Counted from the stretch's first letter, positions 23,566 through 36,856 are shown. The stretch is 64,000 bases of DNA from Liolophura sinensis (GCF_032854445.1 NC_088307.1:21900017-21964016), one strand, 5' to 3'. The notes: generated from the sequence alone by a model not told the origin. A program made the numbers and translations.

Positions 23566-24984
23566 CGAAGACTAAGATTGTGTTTCTTACGGGTAAGGAA
23601 TAATAGCGTTCATTATTTTGCCAATTTGAGTCTAACCAAAAACTTACAAACGCAAAAATCACAACCACAACAACAGCAACAACGTCACTCAGCTGTCAGA
23701 TGAACACACCTGTCGTGGGAAAATGAGACAGGACAACACACTCAGTGACAAGGAAGGCGCCCGAAATCGGACCGGATATGCAAGTAATTCATGGCTGATA
23801 ATATTGAACGTCTGACGCTACCCACAATGCATGTTTGCCTTCTAAAAAGCAGATCTATGCAAATGTTGGCCACGGACTAAATAAACAGATTCCCTTTTGA
23901 CTGCTCAAGGCTTCATTGAGAGACAAATTAAAGGGTGTGTGATGGTCTATAGGAAACCGACAAAACACACAGGTAATGAAAAAACTTAACACGACACCAA
24001 GAAGTGTTGATTAATATTTACCCCAGAACAAATGGCCTCGTGTGTATAGCAAAATAAAGTTGAAGGTTGAGTGTTCACGGACGGCCATGGATGCATGGCA
24101 CTGATGTGTATTATACTATACTGAATTTGGAATTTAGCACATCTCAGAATACACAGAAAAGTACATGCTTTGTGCATCGTGCACTAATTTGTACCTAATT
24201 TGTTAAATTGACGCAATGCTATGTTTTCTACCTGATCGTTAGCAGAAAAGGTTATGTTACTGGAACAAAATAATATGTTATGTATGACAGACCTGGTCTG
24301 TTATTCCTATAGAATAGTTTTCTTAAGTGTAACAGGGAAATGTTGATGCTGCAGCAACATAATCGATCCTAGCATCTCGATATTATAGCATCACAATATT
24401 ATGCTAAATTTAAGAGATTTAACAGATTCTTTCCAGAGTATAAATGCTGTGCCCTTCAAAGAAAAATCGACAATGTTTAGTTTAACTTTGATTAGCAGTT
24501 CACAAGAGAAATTTCTTTCTTGTAAATATAATAACAAAAATGAGCAAAACACAACGATATAGTTAGGTTATATATCTATCTGGAGAGATGTCCGTTTGAT
24601 TGAGGAATTGAATTTTACACCTTTTTACACACCTTACACTGAATCCAATCTCCCCCTTGGATCAGGACCTCAAATCAGACATTCATATACAAGCCGTCAT
24701 GGACAATCACCGATTCAGGTCTATCGTTGTGTGGCCATTTCCCAAACAACGTTCAACACAAACCTTTTGCATAACTAAGAAAGTATAAAAGGTATGAATT
24801 TGAGGTGAATTCATGCACATAGAATCAGTAAATAGTTTTCAATAACATTAGAAAGACGAAAAGAATATTCCAGGCGAATGGATGAGACCAGTGTTGTTAT
24901 GTGTCGCTGCCTAAAGGCAATTGTGGTAGCGAGTATGACCGTTTTTACACACAATAGAAAATAGGCTAGTGGCCAAAAGAAATA

Positions 24985-25355
24985 TAGTGAGTGAGTGCGT
25001 GCTTGGGGTTTAACGTCGTACTCAGCAATTTTTTCAGTCATATGACGACAAAAGAAACCTTAGGGTGCATGTACGTGTAATGTGCCTTCTTGTTGCATGA
25101 CGAATTTCTACCGCTCTTTTATTTAGTGCTGCTTCACTGAGACAACTTACGGAAGGAAAGTAAGTCGCCCCGCCCGAGCCATTATACTGATACGGGTCAA
25201 CCAGTCGTTGCGCTATCCTGTTCATGCTGAACGCTAAGCGAGGAAGTTACAACTTCCTCTTTTAAAGTCTTAGGTGTGACTCGATCAAGGATTGATCCTG
25301 GATCTACCGATCCCGAAGCGGACGCTCTACCAACTGTGCTATTCGGGCCGGTCAA
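24985..25355 (-). mobile_element. SINE-B-like copy, complete
   Basis: Tail end 'gtttaacgtcgtactcagca', middle 'cattatactgatacgggtca' and 'gaacgctaagcgagg', then a tRNA-like head (minus strand: tagcacagttggtagagcg with an A-box, then a B-box-like part near 25285). Related to, but distinguishable from, the SINE-B copies at 42.2 and 45.6 kb. Confidence 0.82.
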
Positions 25356-25359
25356 AAGA

Positions 25360-27870
25360 AATATAGACTATAGCAGATAATCAGTATACCGTCCAGGGAA
25401 TGAGAAAGACGGAGATTCCAGACATACAATAAACTACCACCTTTACGTTTACAACACTGCTAACCATTGCCCATACCTTGTTTGTCTGAGTGTCTGTTTT
25501 AGTATTGTTTTCCGGGTCTTGGATTTTAATGGGTTTATAAATGTTAAGGGGAACATGACATCGTGTACAGCATAAAACTGTATACGTGTGTCCACACACT
25601 GGATGAATGTTAAATAATATCAACTATTTGGGCATAGAAGTGCTTTAGATAAGAGAAGACATGTAAGCATTAATAATTCTTACCACATGAAAATATTATC
25701 TATTTATATCGAGGATTTCTGTTTTATACTTTTACACCAGACCATGATGAAATTTCATACAATATCATTATTAAATAAACGTCAATCCATTGATAAACAC
25801 AGCAAAGTATACCCATTAATAAACGGACTGTAGGAGCATTAGGAGCTTTAACTCAGGACTTGCTGTTGCTTTCTTTTTCAAATTGGCACGTTCCAGGCGC
25901 GATGCAAGGCGTTTGTTCCTGGTCCGCATGGGACGTGTAAGCCATGCGCATATTATTCTGGACATGCGCAAACAGAGAGCACGTGCCTTACAGTCAACAG
26001 TGACATCATCAAAAAAGAGGATCGCCATAGCTATGTCATATAAAGTACAAACTCTTTAGATGTAGCCCATTCCTGTAGAGAGCAAGTATGCCACGGGGTT
26101 ACACGCGAGCGTGGCCTTCCTTACTTTTCACCGCTTGCATGATGTTGGCCGAACTTATTCCACAGGAAATGCAGAAGTGTGTAGAGGGGGTAGTTTATGC
26201 AGCGAATTCGTCCAGAGGTACGCTAGAAGTGTGTAATCTCATTTTTATCGCGTGAAAATGCGAGACTCGGTGGTAACTTCCGCCTTGGCAGAATTTCTGC
26301 CGTCTCGTGACATTTGTATCTGCTGCTGATTTGACTACGTGTCCGCCGCAGATGCTTCCACGTCTAGAGTAAGCGGATTTCTCTCTCTCTCAACGGACAT
26401 GTTTACTTTTCTCCGTCTGAGTCAACTTTATTTTAGAAAGGTTTTGATATTTTAGATTTCTTCACAGCAAGGTTGACAAAAATAACCTGTGAAAATGTTT
26501 TTAGAAGCATTTATCCTTCAAATGGAGGCAAGTTGTTCCCCTGGGTTTGTTGTAGCGTTCATTTTGATAAACTATATGATTACGACTCTAGAGTCCTTTA
26601 TAATATAAGCATGGACCGAAAACATAATTTAAAATAATTTTTTATTTCTTTATTTGACCAAAAATATTTCAACATTTCAATAATCTTGCTGTCCCATGGT
26701 ATACAATAAATAATATGTAGGAGTTTTGTTTAAATATATAATAGTGAAAGAGGAGTAAAACCAATATTTTAAATCTATTTGTAACTATGATGTCTACGCC
26801 ACCATTACGAACGGACACACAGTTTTAGATTCTTTTACAGGCATAAAGAGACGCGTATTTTTAAACTGTTTTATGGTAATTCGTTCCGCTGAAGTGAATA
26901 TAGTATGGACTTTACTTTTGGACTTTATAAATACTGGTAAGACAATTGTTAAATTTATATAGTTTTTTGCTACCTTACTTTCCATGAGAGCATACACTTC
27001 TGATTCTTTTTCACTCATACGACAAAACGGTTTGAATAAAATATACTGATTAAACTCTCAACGTTAAGAATTTTCTATATTTTCACAAATAAGGGAACAG
27101 AACATTGTATTTACTTTCGTGAAACAACCTCTTTTTAGTTAATCCTGAACTTCAATGCACAACGTATATCCTCATTTTACCACATCGATTTGGAATTTCC
27201 GAAACGGGAAATAAACAAAATGGCATATTAAAACATCATTAAATTCCTTATTTAAGCTGGTACATCCTGTATATTTTCTTCTGGCATTTGCATGGAAGAA
27301 TAAGAAACAACACGCCATTATTCGGTTTAGTGAATGACGTGTGGGTTATTGAGGGTAAACGAGCGATAGGCATCGTGTATCGTTTGTTGGATACATGTCC
27401 AGCATAATGGGCCATAGTAAAGGTTAGCTTTGTTTAAATCCCACTGCATTAACAGAGCGTTACGGAAGCCGTAACGGAGCTTCCAGAGCGCGTCTAGGAC
27501 TCTGGTTCTGATAAACCCGGAAATCTCCCCAACAAAAAGGGTAAATTATGTTACCACCGGGTGCAGTGAGTTTGTGTAAATCCCTGCACGCGAACAAACG
27601 ACACCCGCTGTTTCCACCCGGACGTCTGCGAGAACCGCCGAACGATGACGGAAACTGTCGAAGATTTTAGAGAGTAAGCGTGCGAATGTAGGGATGATAT
27701 GTGTTAACACTTGCATAGTTCTCGGCAAGTGAAGACAGATGCATTACGAGACTAAAAGCTTTGCTATAGACGGATATTTTCTCTCTCCAGTTTCCACCTG
27801 TAAGCCCACCGAGCAAAACCGTTATCTCATAACACTGCTGATTCTGAACCGTGCCTGTCAATACTGTATT
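25360..27870. other. Intergenic stretch without recognised gene
   Basis: A/T-rich with several minus-strand frames of 60-75 codons (e.g. 25816-26028, 26794-27018) that show no domain or signal I recognise. The 27470-27670 part is G/C-richer and carries CpG-containing sequence, but no exon could be supported. Confidence 0.45.
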
Positions 27871-27877
27871 GTTCCAA

Positions 27878-27985
27878 AGTGTATTAGCAGTTAGGCCCGA
27901 TATTAATTTTAGTTTTTAGAACTGAGTTTTGTATTCTGACTTAAGCTGGGCTTAACTTTTAATATACTTTTGAACATCCGACCAC
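27878..27985. mobile_element. Half copy of the 41.3 kb hairpin element
   Basis: 'ttaggcccgatatta', 'ttaagctgggcttaactttt' and 'atacttttgaacatccg' match the right part of the element at 41346-41490. Confidence 0.6.
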
Positions 27986-28858
27986 AAGTCAATAATACAT
28001 ATTATCTTATATGTAACCAGCAAGTAACTGACAGCAAGATAGTCGTCTGAAGGACAGGTTTGAAAATCCCCCCTTAAAGGCTACACAAATTGAAAATAGA
28101 GAACGAATCAGGTCTAGAAATTATTGACAGAATATGTACTTCTTGAAGACGATTTAACGACCAGTACCAAGTTCTTCTAACCTCTCTAGTCAATCGCAAT
28201 GTGTATATTCCAAAATATACTTGGCAATATGCACGTCATTTCAGGATTATCATGCTTCTAAAAAAGTGAATGCGTCGTATTACTGATGCGTTTATCCAAG
28301 TATGTCGCAAAAACCAATAAAACTGCACAATGATAATACCGGGACAAATTATTTAGTCTGAATTATCTACATTCCTCTAGTAGCTATTCCGTCAAGCGCT
28401 GGGAATTGTCATGTTTGCTCCTGAACAAATTGTTTTCTAAATAAATGTATCAACATCCATTATAGATCTCCCCCCTCCATTCTCACAGCGAATTATCCAA
28501 CAGTACAGTTCGAATTAATCTAGCTTTCATTAGCTGTTTTTTTTTTGTTTCCATGGATGCAAAAATAACAATGCAACAATGCAAAATGCATGGGAAAACA
28601 CATGTTAGAACGTATCATGTAGAATTACAGAATGTGTAAGGAAGAATGAGCCACGATCACGTTCTGATCAAATCTCGCGTTGTTTCAGGAGTGTGCCTCA
28701 AAATCTCACTCGCCTGAGTTAGTGTTATCACAAGGATTAACTTTAACAGATTCATGTTCAAATACTCAGTATTTATCTTGGATGCTGAAAAAAAGTTAAA
28801 ATGCCAAATGTTTAAATACGCATTTAAATGTCTAAATTCTTCGGGTAAAGGAACATCC

Positions 28859-29106
28859 TACACTCAAAGAATAAATCTGTTACATTTAACAGAAAGTTAG
28901 TTATCTGAATGATGTTAGAATGTATTTTTTTTACTGCAGCATATTATTCTGTTAAACATAACACATTTATTCTATTTATCCAACATAGCTACTGTACTAG
29001 ACTAACACAATATTATCTTGAAAGTGACACAATACTGTGTTACAGAATACATTCTAGTATTACTCACACGGCAGATATTCTGCTAACAGATCATTTTTTT
29101 AGTGTA
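28859..29106. mobile_element. Short inverted-repeat (MITE-like) element
   Basis: Left end tacactcaaagaataaatct... and right end ...agatcatttttttagtgta are reverse complements apart from a few bases (about 22-24 bp arms, both reaching CTGTTA). Both ends abut TA, as expected of Tc1/mariner-type insertions. The 250-bp interior has no coding capacity (the 78-codon plus frame 28909-29145 is incidental). Confidence 0.72.
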
Positions 29107-29481
29107 AGAGTAGATAATGTATCATTTGTCGTTAGCAAATTGTAGCCCAGACTGAGTGATTGGTGAATTGGTTGATTCATTGATTGCCTGATTAAATTAT
29201 TCATTCATTGATTAATGAGACATTCATTCGTTTGGATTTAACGCAGCCCAAAAGAATGTTTCACTTTTGAAATTTTCTTGGAAGTCCTTTTGTACTCAAC
29301 CACTTTTTGTTACGCGAAGGGCATCAATATCACAGTTGGAGGAATTACGCGTGTCTGGATAAAAAACACCCGGCTTTGAATACGAATTGACTATCTTTTA
29401 CACATTCGGCGAGGAGACTTTTATTCGTAGAGCCATCCACATGGGTAATCCACCCTGATGGAAGATAGGGAAGCGGTGTCC

Positions 29482-29563
29482 ATGAAAATTGATGCAACAC
29501 CATCAAAATGTCGGCCTCCTCAATGAAAATTGATGCAACACCATCAAAATGTCGGCCTCCTTG
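29482..29563. repeat. 41-bp exact tandem duplication spanning the start of a SINE
   Basis: atgaaaattgatgcaacacc... occurs at 29482-29522 and again at 29523-29563. Each copy ends with the first bases of the SINE-A head (gtcggcctcct). Confidence 0.85.
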
Positions 29564-29690
29564 GTTGAGTGGTTAGCGTGCTAGGAGCTTCTCACCACGG
29601 CGGTCACTGTGAGTTCAAATCTACCCATGCTTCATCTTTTAGAAATTTCTTCTAGAAATCTGCGGATGGTGGGGGGTTTCCCCCTGGCGC
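29552..29690 (+). mobile_element. SINE-A copy, head half
   Basis: 'tggttgagtggttagcgtgc', 'cactgtgagttcaaat' and 'ctgcggatggtggggggttt'; stops abruptly where a minus-strand copy begins. Confidence 0.85.
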
Positions 29691-29968
29691 TTTTATTTAT
29701 TTATTTACTTATTTAGGTAAATGGTATTTTACGTCGTACTCAACAATATTGAACTTATGGGACCACAGCCAGCATTATATGGTTGGCGGAAACCGGCAGA
29801 GCTTGAGGGACCACGACCATCCGCAGGTTTCTGCAATACCTTCCTATGTATTTCTAGAAAAGAGGCTATAGGATGAGCTGGACTTGAACTCACAGCGAAA
29901 ACATTAGTGAGAAACTCCTGGGTTATAACCCCGCGCTGACACGCTAACCACCTCGGCCACGGAGGCCC
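29691..29968 (-). mobile_element. Full-length SINE-A copy
   Basis: (ATTT)n tail, 'cgtcgtactcaacaatattg', 'ccagcattatatggttggcg' and head 'accacctcggccacggaggc'. Abuts the truncated plus copy; the plus copy does not resume on the far side. Confidence 0.9.
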
Positions 29969-30135
29969 CGTAATTGCTTTTTGAGTAGAAAAGATATTTT
30001 GTCAAAATACAGATACAAGGTTAAGTCTCGAGGTGTATACGTAGAGTATCGATCTACAGTCATATTAGTTACTAAAGGGTTGAGTTAAGTTGCTTGCGCT
30101 CCACAGGTTTTGAACGTAACGGGTTGTTATGGTTT

Positions 30136-30345
30136 ATTTCTTTATTTGACTGTTTTTTACGCCGTACTCAAGAACATTTCACTTATACGACGGCTAGCAT
30201 TATGGTGGGAAGAAACAGGGCAGAGCCTGGGGGAAACCCATAATCATCAGGTGTTACTTGCAGACCTTCCCACGTATGGCCGGAGAGGAAGCTAGCATGA
30301 GCTGGACTTGAACTCAGAGACCACATTGGTCGGTTTGTTATGACC
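30136..30345 (-). mobile_element. SINE-A copy, head truncated
   Basis: 'tttatttgactgttttttac', 'cttatacgacggctagcatt', 'ggccggagaggaagctagca'; ends shortly after 'ctggacttgaactcagag'. Confidence 0.9.
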
Positions 30346-30827
30346 AGTCTTAGCACACCCCTCCCTCAGTTGTCACATATTTGAACAAAAACGTCCGCCC
30401 GTTTGCCGATCAGCTTTACTCTTTCGTGATGTGTCCCTAGGGGAACATCATTGGATCTCGGATTCGACGGGAGATGTGACATTTGAGATACCAGAGAAAT
30501 CAGCAAATTTACACGCGAGCGAGACGCCAGGGATTCCAACGTTGTTGTCATTTCCTAATTGAACACCTCTTGAACAAACAGATGTCGATGTTCAAGACCC
30601 AATTACTAGATTTGTCCAATCGATTAACAGAGTGGTAGTGTTGACTCCAGACGGCCACCACTCAAGACATCACGGACGTCTTCGTTTGTTACATTCATAC
30701 ATCAAAGTGGTCCGACTACATTGTATAGAGAGACGTTAGAGTAATGCAATCATTCTCTTACAACAGAATGGCTAAAGAGTTAATTTTTCACACAATTCTG
30801 TTCGTCGTTTCCCTTTTTAGATTTAAT

Positions 30828-30948
30828 TTCACTGGCAAGAATATTTCACTTATACGACGGCAACCAGCATTGAGGTGGGCGGAAAGCGGGCGAACCCAGG
30901 GGGATACCCACGACCATCAGCAGGTTGCTGGCGGACCTTCCCACATGT
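30828..30948 (-). mobile_element. SINE-A central-domain fragment
   Basis: 'caagaatatttcacttatac', 'cggcaaccagcatt' and 'gaccatcagcaggttgctgg'. Confidence 0.85.
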
Positions 30949-30949
30949 A

Positions 30950-32130
30950 ATGCAATATATGCGTCAAATACAAGACAACGACGCCTTCGACAGCTGGCAC
31001 TTTAGCCCTCACTGGAGTCAAGAAGTGCCCATTTTAAACACACACCTTTTCTGATTATATCTAGGACTATAGTTGTTCATATGGCACTGGAATGGCAGAA
31101 TGAATATTGTAAGTCAACAGTGAAATACAAAATGTTTGTGTTATTTATCATTTCAAATTCCCACATTTCTATCGTTGGTGAGGTTAAATTTCGTAAATTA
31201 TTGAAGGTCAAAGTTTTGTGGTCTATTTTTACTTTATTTGCATTCATTACATACAGGATCATTTATTAACTAATGTTGTCTTTTCTCACGATCCTTCATA
31301 GGCGACACCTGTTGTTCTCGAACAGAAAACAACTGAAACTTTGTTTTTATCGCCTATATTTCATTAAATGAAGCAACTAAAAAAGAGAATATTTTTCCGT
31401 GCTAAAGGTGTTAAAAGATAGGACAACATGTTCTGTTGTTTGTATCTTCAATTAGCAATCTTGACATCTGTCACCGTTGTTTTTCACCTCAAAACATACA
31501 TTACCCGCAAATGTAACGATGCAGGTTTTGAACACGAAAAACAAACACTTTTCACGAAGTGTGTGAAATGATCGTGATTGAGATGGTCTTCAGTGTTGTC
31601 AGAAAACAGGTGAACAGGTTCAGAGTGATTGTCGTGCTTTTTACGGAAGTGCCAATGAACTCTACAACAACCCTGAAATCTACGCTTGGAAAATTTCGAC
31701 AGCTAGAGAAGCCTGAAATTCTCACAAATCGTACAACATAATGGTAGGAATATTTATTTTACCTGTATGATTGTTGTTTCCTCTACGTGATGCGTAATAC
31801 CAGGAGTAAACCACCAACCTTTGGCATGTTTCATTCAGTGAAACTTTTTTTTACCAATATTTAGCTTAACTATCAGGAAATTAAAGGCAGTTTGAAACAA
31901 TGATTAATTTCTTCCATCAAGTATAATAGATTATCAAAACCTGAGACTGAAGCGGTGAATAAATAAAAATAGTCAGTGAATATCAGTCGAATAATAATAT
32001 GTTTATTACATAATATACAAATATTTACAAGTTTTTACACATTTCGGAGAAAAATATCCTTTTCAAATATTTTTTTCTGAAAAGACACATTAGCACCTTA
32101 CTTATAACACAATGGTTTGCCATATCGTTA
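30950..32130. other. Intergenic stretch without recognised feature
   Basis: A/T-rich sequence. Short frames on both strands at 31077-31269 overlap each other and are uninformative. Confidence 0.5.
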
Positions 32131-32154
32131 GAGCGTCTAAGAAGAATCAAACAT

Positions 32155-32352
32155 CACCGTATTGCGGTCATGCGCCTTCTTATTGCGGTCAGACGCAATC
32201 TTATTGCCGGCACACACCATCTTACTTCCATTAACACCATCTTATTGTCGTCGTACACCACCTTATTGCCGTCATACACCACCCTATTGCCCTTAACACC
32301 ATCTCATTGCAACTAACACCATCTTATCGCTATTAACACCATCTTATTGCGT
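32155..32352. repeat. 21-bp minisatellite, about ten copies
   Basis: Unit 'cttattgccgtcatacaccac' in imperfect copies; the variable middle alternates 'gtcatacacc' and 'attaacacc'. Confidence 0.82.
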
Positions 32353-33479
32353 TATATGAAGTATAAATGGAACCCATGCAATGACATACAACACATACAC
32401 TTATGCCAGTGAGGACAACATACCACTTTAAAACTCCGAGCGCATGCACCAATCCCACCTTGATTACAAGCAGAGACATATTACACTGAGATTCGCGTGC
32501 ACCTAATCATTCAAGCTAAACGACGTGAATATAGCAAATCCAGAAACACAGCAATTGATGGGCTTATTATCTTCAACTTTAATATCGTATGTGATAATAA
32601 CTAATTTTGAATCAGCTTTTTCAATCACATTTATGAGAAAATTTTTCGACCCTGAAATTAAATATCGGTAAAATTAGAACAACTAAACGAATAGGCGCAG
32701 GATAAATAAGTCATGCGACACACGATACTATGTTACGCCTTCATCTCGCACCTGATTAGCAATAAACGTCAAACATTTTTTTGTGCGGACAAAACTGTTA
32801 AATTACCACACTATAATTTCGCAGGACTTTATATGACTCATACTTGAGCATCCAAAGTCGTCATCGACCATTCTTTTTTCACCCCATAAATTTTGGTGAA
32901 ACAAGTTTGTTTCACAAATTTGCATTTTTAATTGTGGGATGCTATTGATTGGGAACATTTCCAGTTCAGCAAGACCTCTGACCTTCATTTAGCAACAAAA
33001 ATCGAAATCTTACATCCTTTCAAAGTTAATAAAAAGAATTTCCCGTATGTTTACTTTAAATGGATGACCAGGGCGAATGAATCGTCTACCTAAATATTAG
33101 TACTGTCGGAAATTGATATCTTTTTTACATAGTTGTCTTTACTTTGGTCTTCCTTGACATAAACTTCAAGGTCGTTTAGAGACCGTTTGAATAACAATTT
33201 GTTTTGTTCCTGGTGAATGGTGAAATTGTAGGTCTCCTAGTAAAGAATGCCCTTACTACATACGGAATAAGTTGAAAGCCTGTTAAAAATCCATTTTATA
33301 GTGTGTGTTCTAGACTTTGACTATGGGTGTCTAGCGTTCTCATTTTTGTTTATTTATAAATAACAAAACGAATCACGTTTTAAAGAGCAAACGTACCTTG
33401 CGCATGGCGTAAAATCACTTACAACATTTGGTGACTGAAGACACACGTCACAATGGTAACTACGACTAACCCATCGTTT

Positions 33480-33780
33480 ACGACAACTTTGCAAAGCTCT
33501 CCCAGATGGCGGTTTCAGGTGCACATACCTTAATTCTTCAACCTTTTCACATATGAAAGAGCAACTTTTAGTGCAATTTGTGCTAATTTTGGAGAAAACA
33601 AATACTTTGCTTAGACCGACCAGTGCCAGGGCTTCACAAAAAGTACAATTTTATCAGTTTACATAGAATAATGCCTCCAAAATATGCTTGAACAAACTCC
33701 TTGCAAACATGCGAAAAGGTTGTCTACATTATTACAGTACTTAAACTGACAACCGACGTTGCCATGGAAGTTACGAGCGT
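33480..33780 (+). repeat. Family X copy, extended 5' part only
   Basis: 'tttacatagaataatgcctc', 'caaaatatgcttgaacaaac' and 'acagtacttaaactgacaac' match the 5' part of the 17830-18310 copy. The usual core is absent. Confidence 0.7.
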
Positions 33781-34617
33781 CGTGTAAAACGAAACCCAGT
33801 AGTCTAATGCTGTGCATACAAATACCTCTGCTCGCCAAGCCACATTAGGGGGATTCACCAAATCAGAGCAAAAATGTCGCAAAAACGTTATCGATGTTAC
33901 TTCAAAAGAACGTCGGTCATGTGTGAATTTCGAACATATTCAAAAAACTTCTTGAGTTGGTTTCCTGATGAAGTTTCAAGGAGGCTCATATATTCGTCAT
34001 GCATGAACATTAGACAGTATTTAGAGCACATGGGCGAAACTCAAAGCGAGAATATAAAGGTTCCGAGATATATGTTCTATTGTCTAACAAGAATCGCGTG
34101 TTTTTGAAAACCATTCCCTGGTGTTTTCCTGGCTTGTTGTGTATGTGAGGCTTGGCGATTTTCCTGTCCAATGGGAGATCTTGACTGTGAATTTAAAGAT
34201 CATCCACGACTTAAAAGATGCTCTGTCGTGACGTTGCAATTCTTGTGTAGTACGTTGCTGCTTTATGACTACTCAATTTGCACCACGGGAAAAAAACTGG
34301 AAAAACGAAACTTGTCAGCTTGTCAGTTGAGCTTTTGCGATTGCAGAACCAAGGCAGGAACAACTATGTTTTCTCAGGTTCACCTGGATGTGCCACAGGC
34401 GGGAAATATCATGTTGGACTTTATAGAAAACAGATGTGATAATTAATTTGTATATTTATAGGCATTGGCATTTTAACCGAAACGAATGCATTACCGATAA
34501 TGTTTTCCGCCACTGTCAACAGTTGTGATTAGCTCAGTTTGTTTTGTGAATTACTTTTCTTCAGGTACCTCAGAAATGTAAACAGGAAGTAAACAGGGCT
34601 AATACTGGTCTACAATA

Positions 34618-34671
34618 AGTGTGTGTGTGTGGGGGGGGGGGATTGGGCTAATACTGGTCTATAATAAGTGT

Positions 34672-34702
<31 letters not shown>

Positions 34703-35290
34703 TATTGGGCTAATACTGGTCTACAATAAGTGTGTGTGTGGGGGGGGGGGGTATTGGGCTAATACTGGTCTACAATAAGTGTGTGTGTGTGTGTGGGGGG
34801 GTAATTGGCTAATACTGGTCTACAATAAGTGTGAGGGGTATTGGGCTAATACTGGTCTACAATAAGTGTATGGGGGGAATATTGGGCTAATACTGGTCTA
34901 CAATAAGTGGGGGGGGGGGGGGTATTGGGCTAATACTGGTCTACAATAAGTGGGGGGGGGTATTGGGCTAATACTGGTCTACAATAAGTGTGTGGGGGTA
35001 TTAGGCTAATACTGGTCTACAATAAGTGTGGGGGGTATTGGGCTAATACTGGTCTACAACAAGTGTGAGGAGGGAGTATTGGACTAATACTGGTCTACAA
35101 CAAGTGTGAGGAGGGAGTATTGGGCTAATACTGGTCTACAATAAGTGTGTGTGTGGGGGGGGGGGTATTGGGCTAATACTGGTCTACAATAAATGTGTGG
35201 GGGGGATTGGGCTAATACTGGTCTACAATAAGTGTGGGGAGGGAGTATTGGCTAATACTGGTCTCCCGTATGTGTACAGGTAAGGAATAG
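34618..35290. repeat. G-run minisatellite bordering an assembly gap
   Basis: About 15 copies of 'attgggctaatactggtct' plus 'acaataagtg', separated by variable (TG)n and poly-G runs (up to about 18 Gs). Unit length varies between about 40 and 65 bases. Single-strand G runs of this kind can form quadruplexes. Confidence 0.92.
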
Positions 35291-35331
35291 GGTTAATACT
35301 AGCCTCCCATAAGAGTACACTTAAGGAAGCA

Positions 35332-35531
35332 NNNNNNNNNNNNNNNNNNNNNNNNNNNNNNNNNNNNNNNNNNNNNNNNNNNNNNNNNNNNNNNNNNNNN
35401 NNNNNNNNNNNNNNNNNNNNNNNNNNNNNNNNNNNNNNNNNNNNNNNNNNNNNNNNNNNNNNNNNNNNNNNNNNNNNNNNNNNNNNNNNNNNNNNNNNNN
35501 NNNNNNNNNNNNNNNNNNNNNNNNNNNNNNN
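35332..35531. other. Assembly gap (200 N)
   Basis: Exactly 200 unknown bases, so probably a fixed-size placeholder. It starts about 40 bases after the last minisatellite copy; the true length may be much larger. Confidence 0.98.
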
Positions 35532-36400
35532 ACAAAAGAATTTCTATAAAATTAACACATTCATTTTTTGAGTGTGCATAGCTAACATTTGCATTTCATA
35601 TAATACCCAAATGAGCAAAACCGTTTTAGTTGTCACCATGCTATCCCATGTTTACGTGTTTTTTTATTCATGGATAATCGAGTACCATAATTTCGCCATT
35701 CTTTGAAGTCCATACCCTAGGTTCCATTCCGAAATGATTCCCTTGTCAACCAGGAATAAAAGCACATCGCGTTCCACGTGGCAATAACTACGTCACAGGT
35801 TTATCATGTTCATCACGCCAGGCTTCTTTCTCCTCCAATTAGAGCTCACAAACAACAGTACACCAATCACATGATCTCATTTCGTCCACGGCCATCGCAT
35901 CAGTCTCAGATTTCACATTTTCATCCAAATTAGATCAGCGGTATTCACCCCATTTGAGCATATGATTAGCTTTGGTTTGTTTCCCCTATATACGTGTTTC
36001 CATGTGTCTCCTGGATGTTTTACCCGTTTATAACAGTCCTGGGTTTCACACGAGATAGCAAACATTTTTCAACAAAGTTGTATTTCACAAGCTGAACATC
36101 ACATTCCACATTTCACAAGGGCATGTCGTTATTTTATCAAATGTTGAAACGTATTTTGCACCCTATATGCAGAGAGTAGGAAATTCCAATTCGCTTATCA
36201 CGTCGCGTACTTTTGCTGCATGTTCTAGCTGATCATCGTTTGTGTCGTATATTCTGAACACATCAGCAAGTATGTTTCAGAGTTATGTTCTCCTTTGATA
36301 CGTTTGTAACAGTTTACAGTCTGCATTTTCCAGTACTGGAATATACGTTGTCTTGGGTGCCCAAGGGTCCGGTGAATACTTTGCCCAGAGAATATATTGT
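35532..36400. other. Intergenic stretch without recognised feature
   Basis: A/T-rich, no recognised exon or repeat family before the 16-bp array. Confidence 0.5.
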
Positions 36401-36409
36401 ACGCAGAAT

Positions 36410-36760
36410 ACATTTTTTAGTGAATACGTTGTCTGAAGAATTCGTTGTCTAGAAAAAGCGTTGCCTAGAGAATACGATGTCTAGGGAATACGTTGTCTGG
36501 AGAATACAGTTTCTAGTGAATACGTTGTCGATAGAATGTGTTGTCTAGAGAAAACGTTGGCTAGAGAATACGTTGGCTAGGGAATGCGTTGTCAGGAGAA
36601 TATATTTTCTGGTGAATACGTTGTCGGAAGAATGTGTTGTCTAGAGAAAACGTTGTCTAGGGAATACGTTGGCTAGGGAATGCATTGTCTGGAGAATACA
36701 TTTTCTAGTAAATACGTTGTCTTGAGAACACGTTGTCTAGAGAAACAGTTGTCTAGAGAC
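36410..36760. repeat. 16-bp satellite with a 96-bp higher-order unit
   Basis: Some 20 copies of the 16-mer gaatacgttgtctaga. Between 36518 and 36709 six distinguishable variants occur in the same order twice (starts 36518 and 36614, offset exactly 96). A partial third set precedes them. Confidence 0.88.
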
Positions 36761-36856
36761 ATAATTAATCAAATATATGAATAGACGACTGAGGCACTTC
36801 CGATAAATGATGAATATTCCAGACATCTTAACTTCCGAGTGCTGTTTATGTGGACT

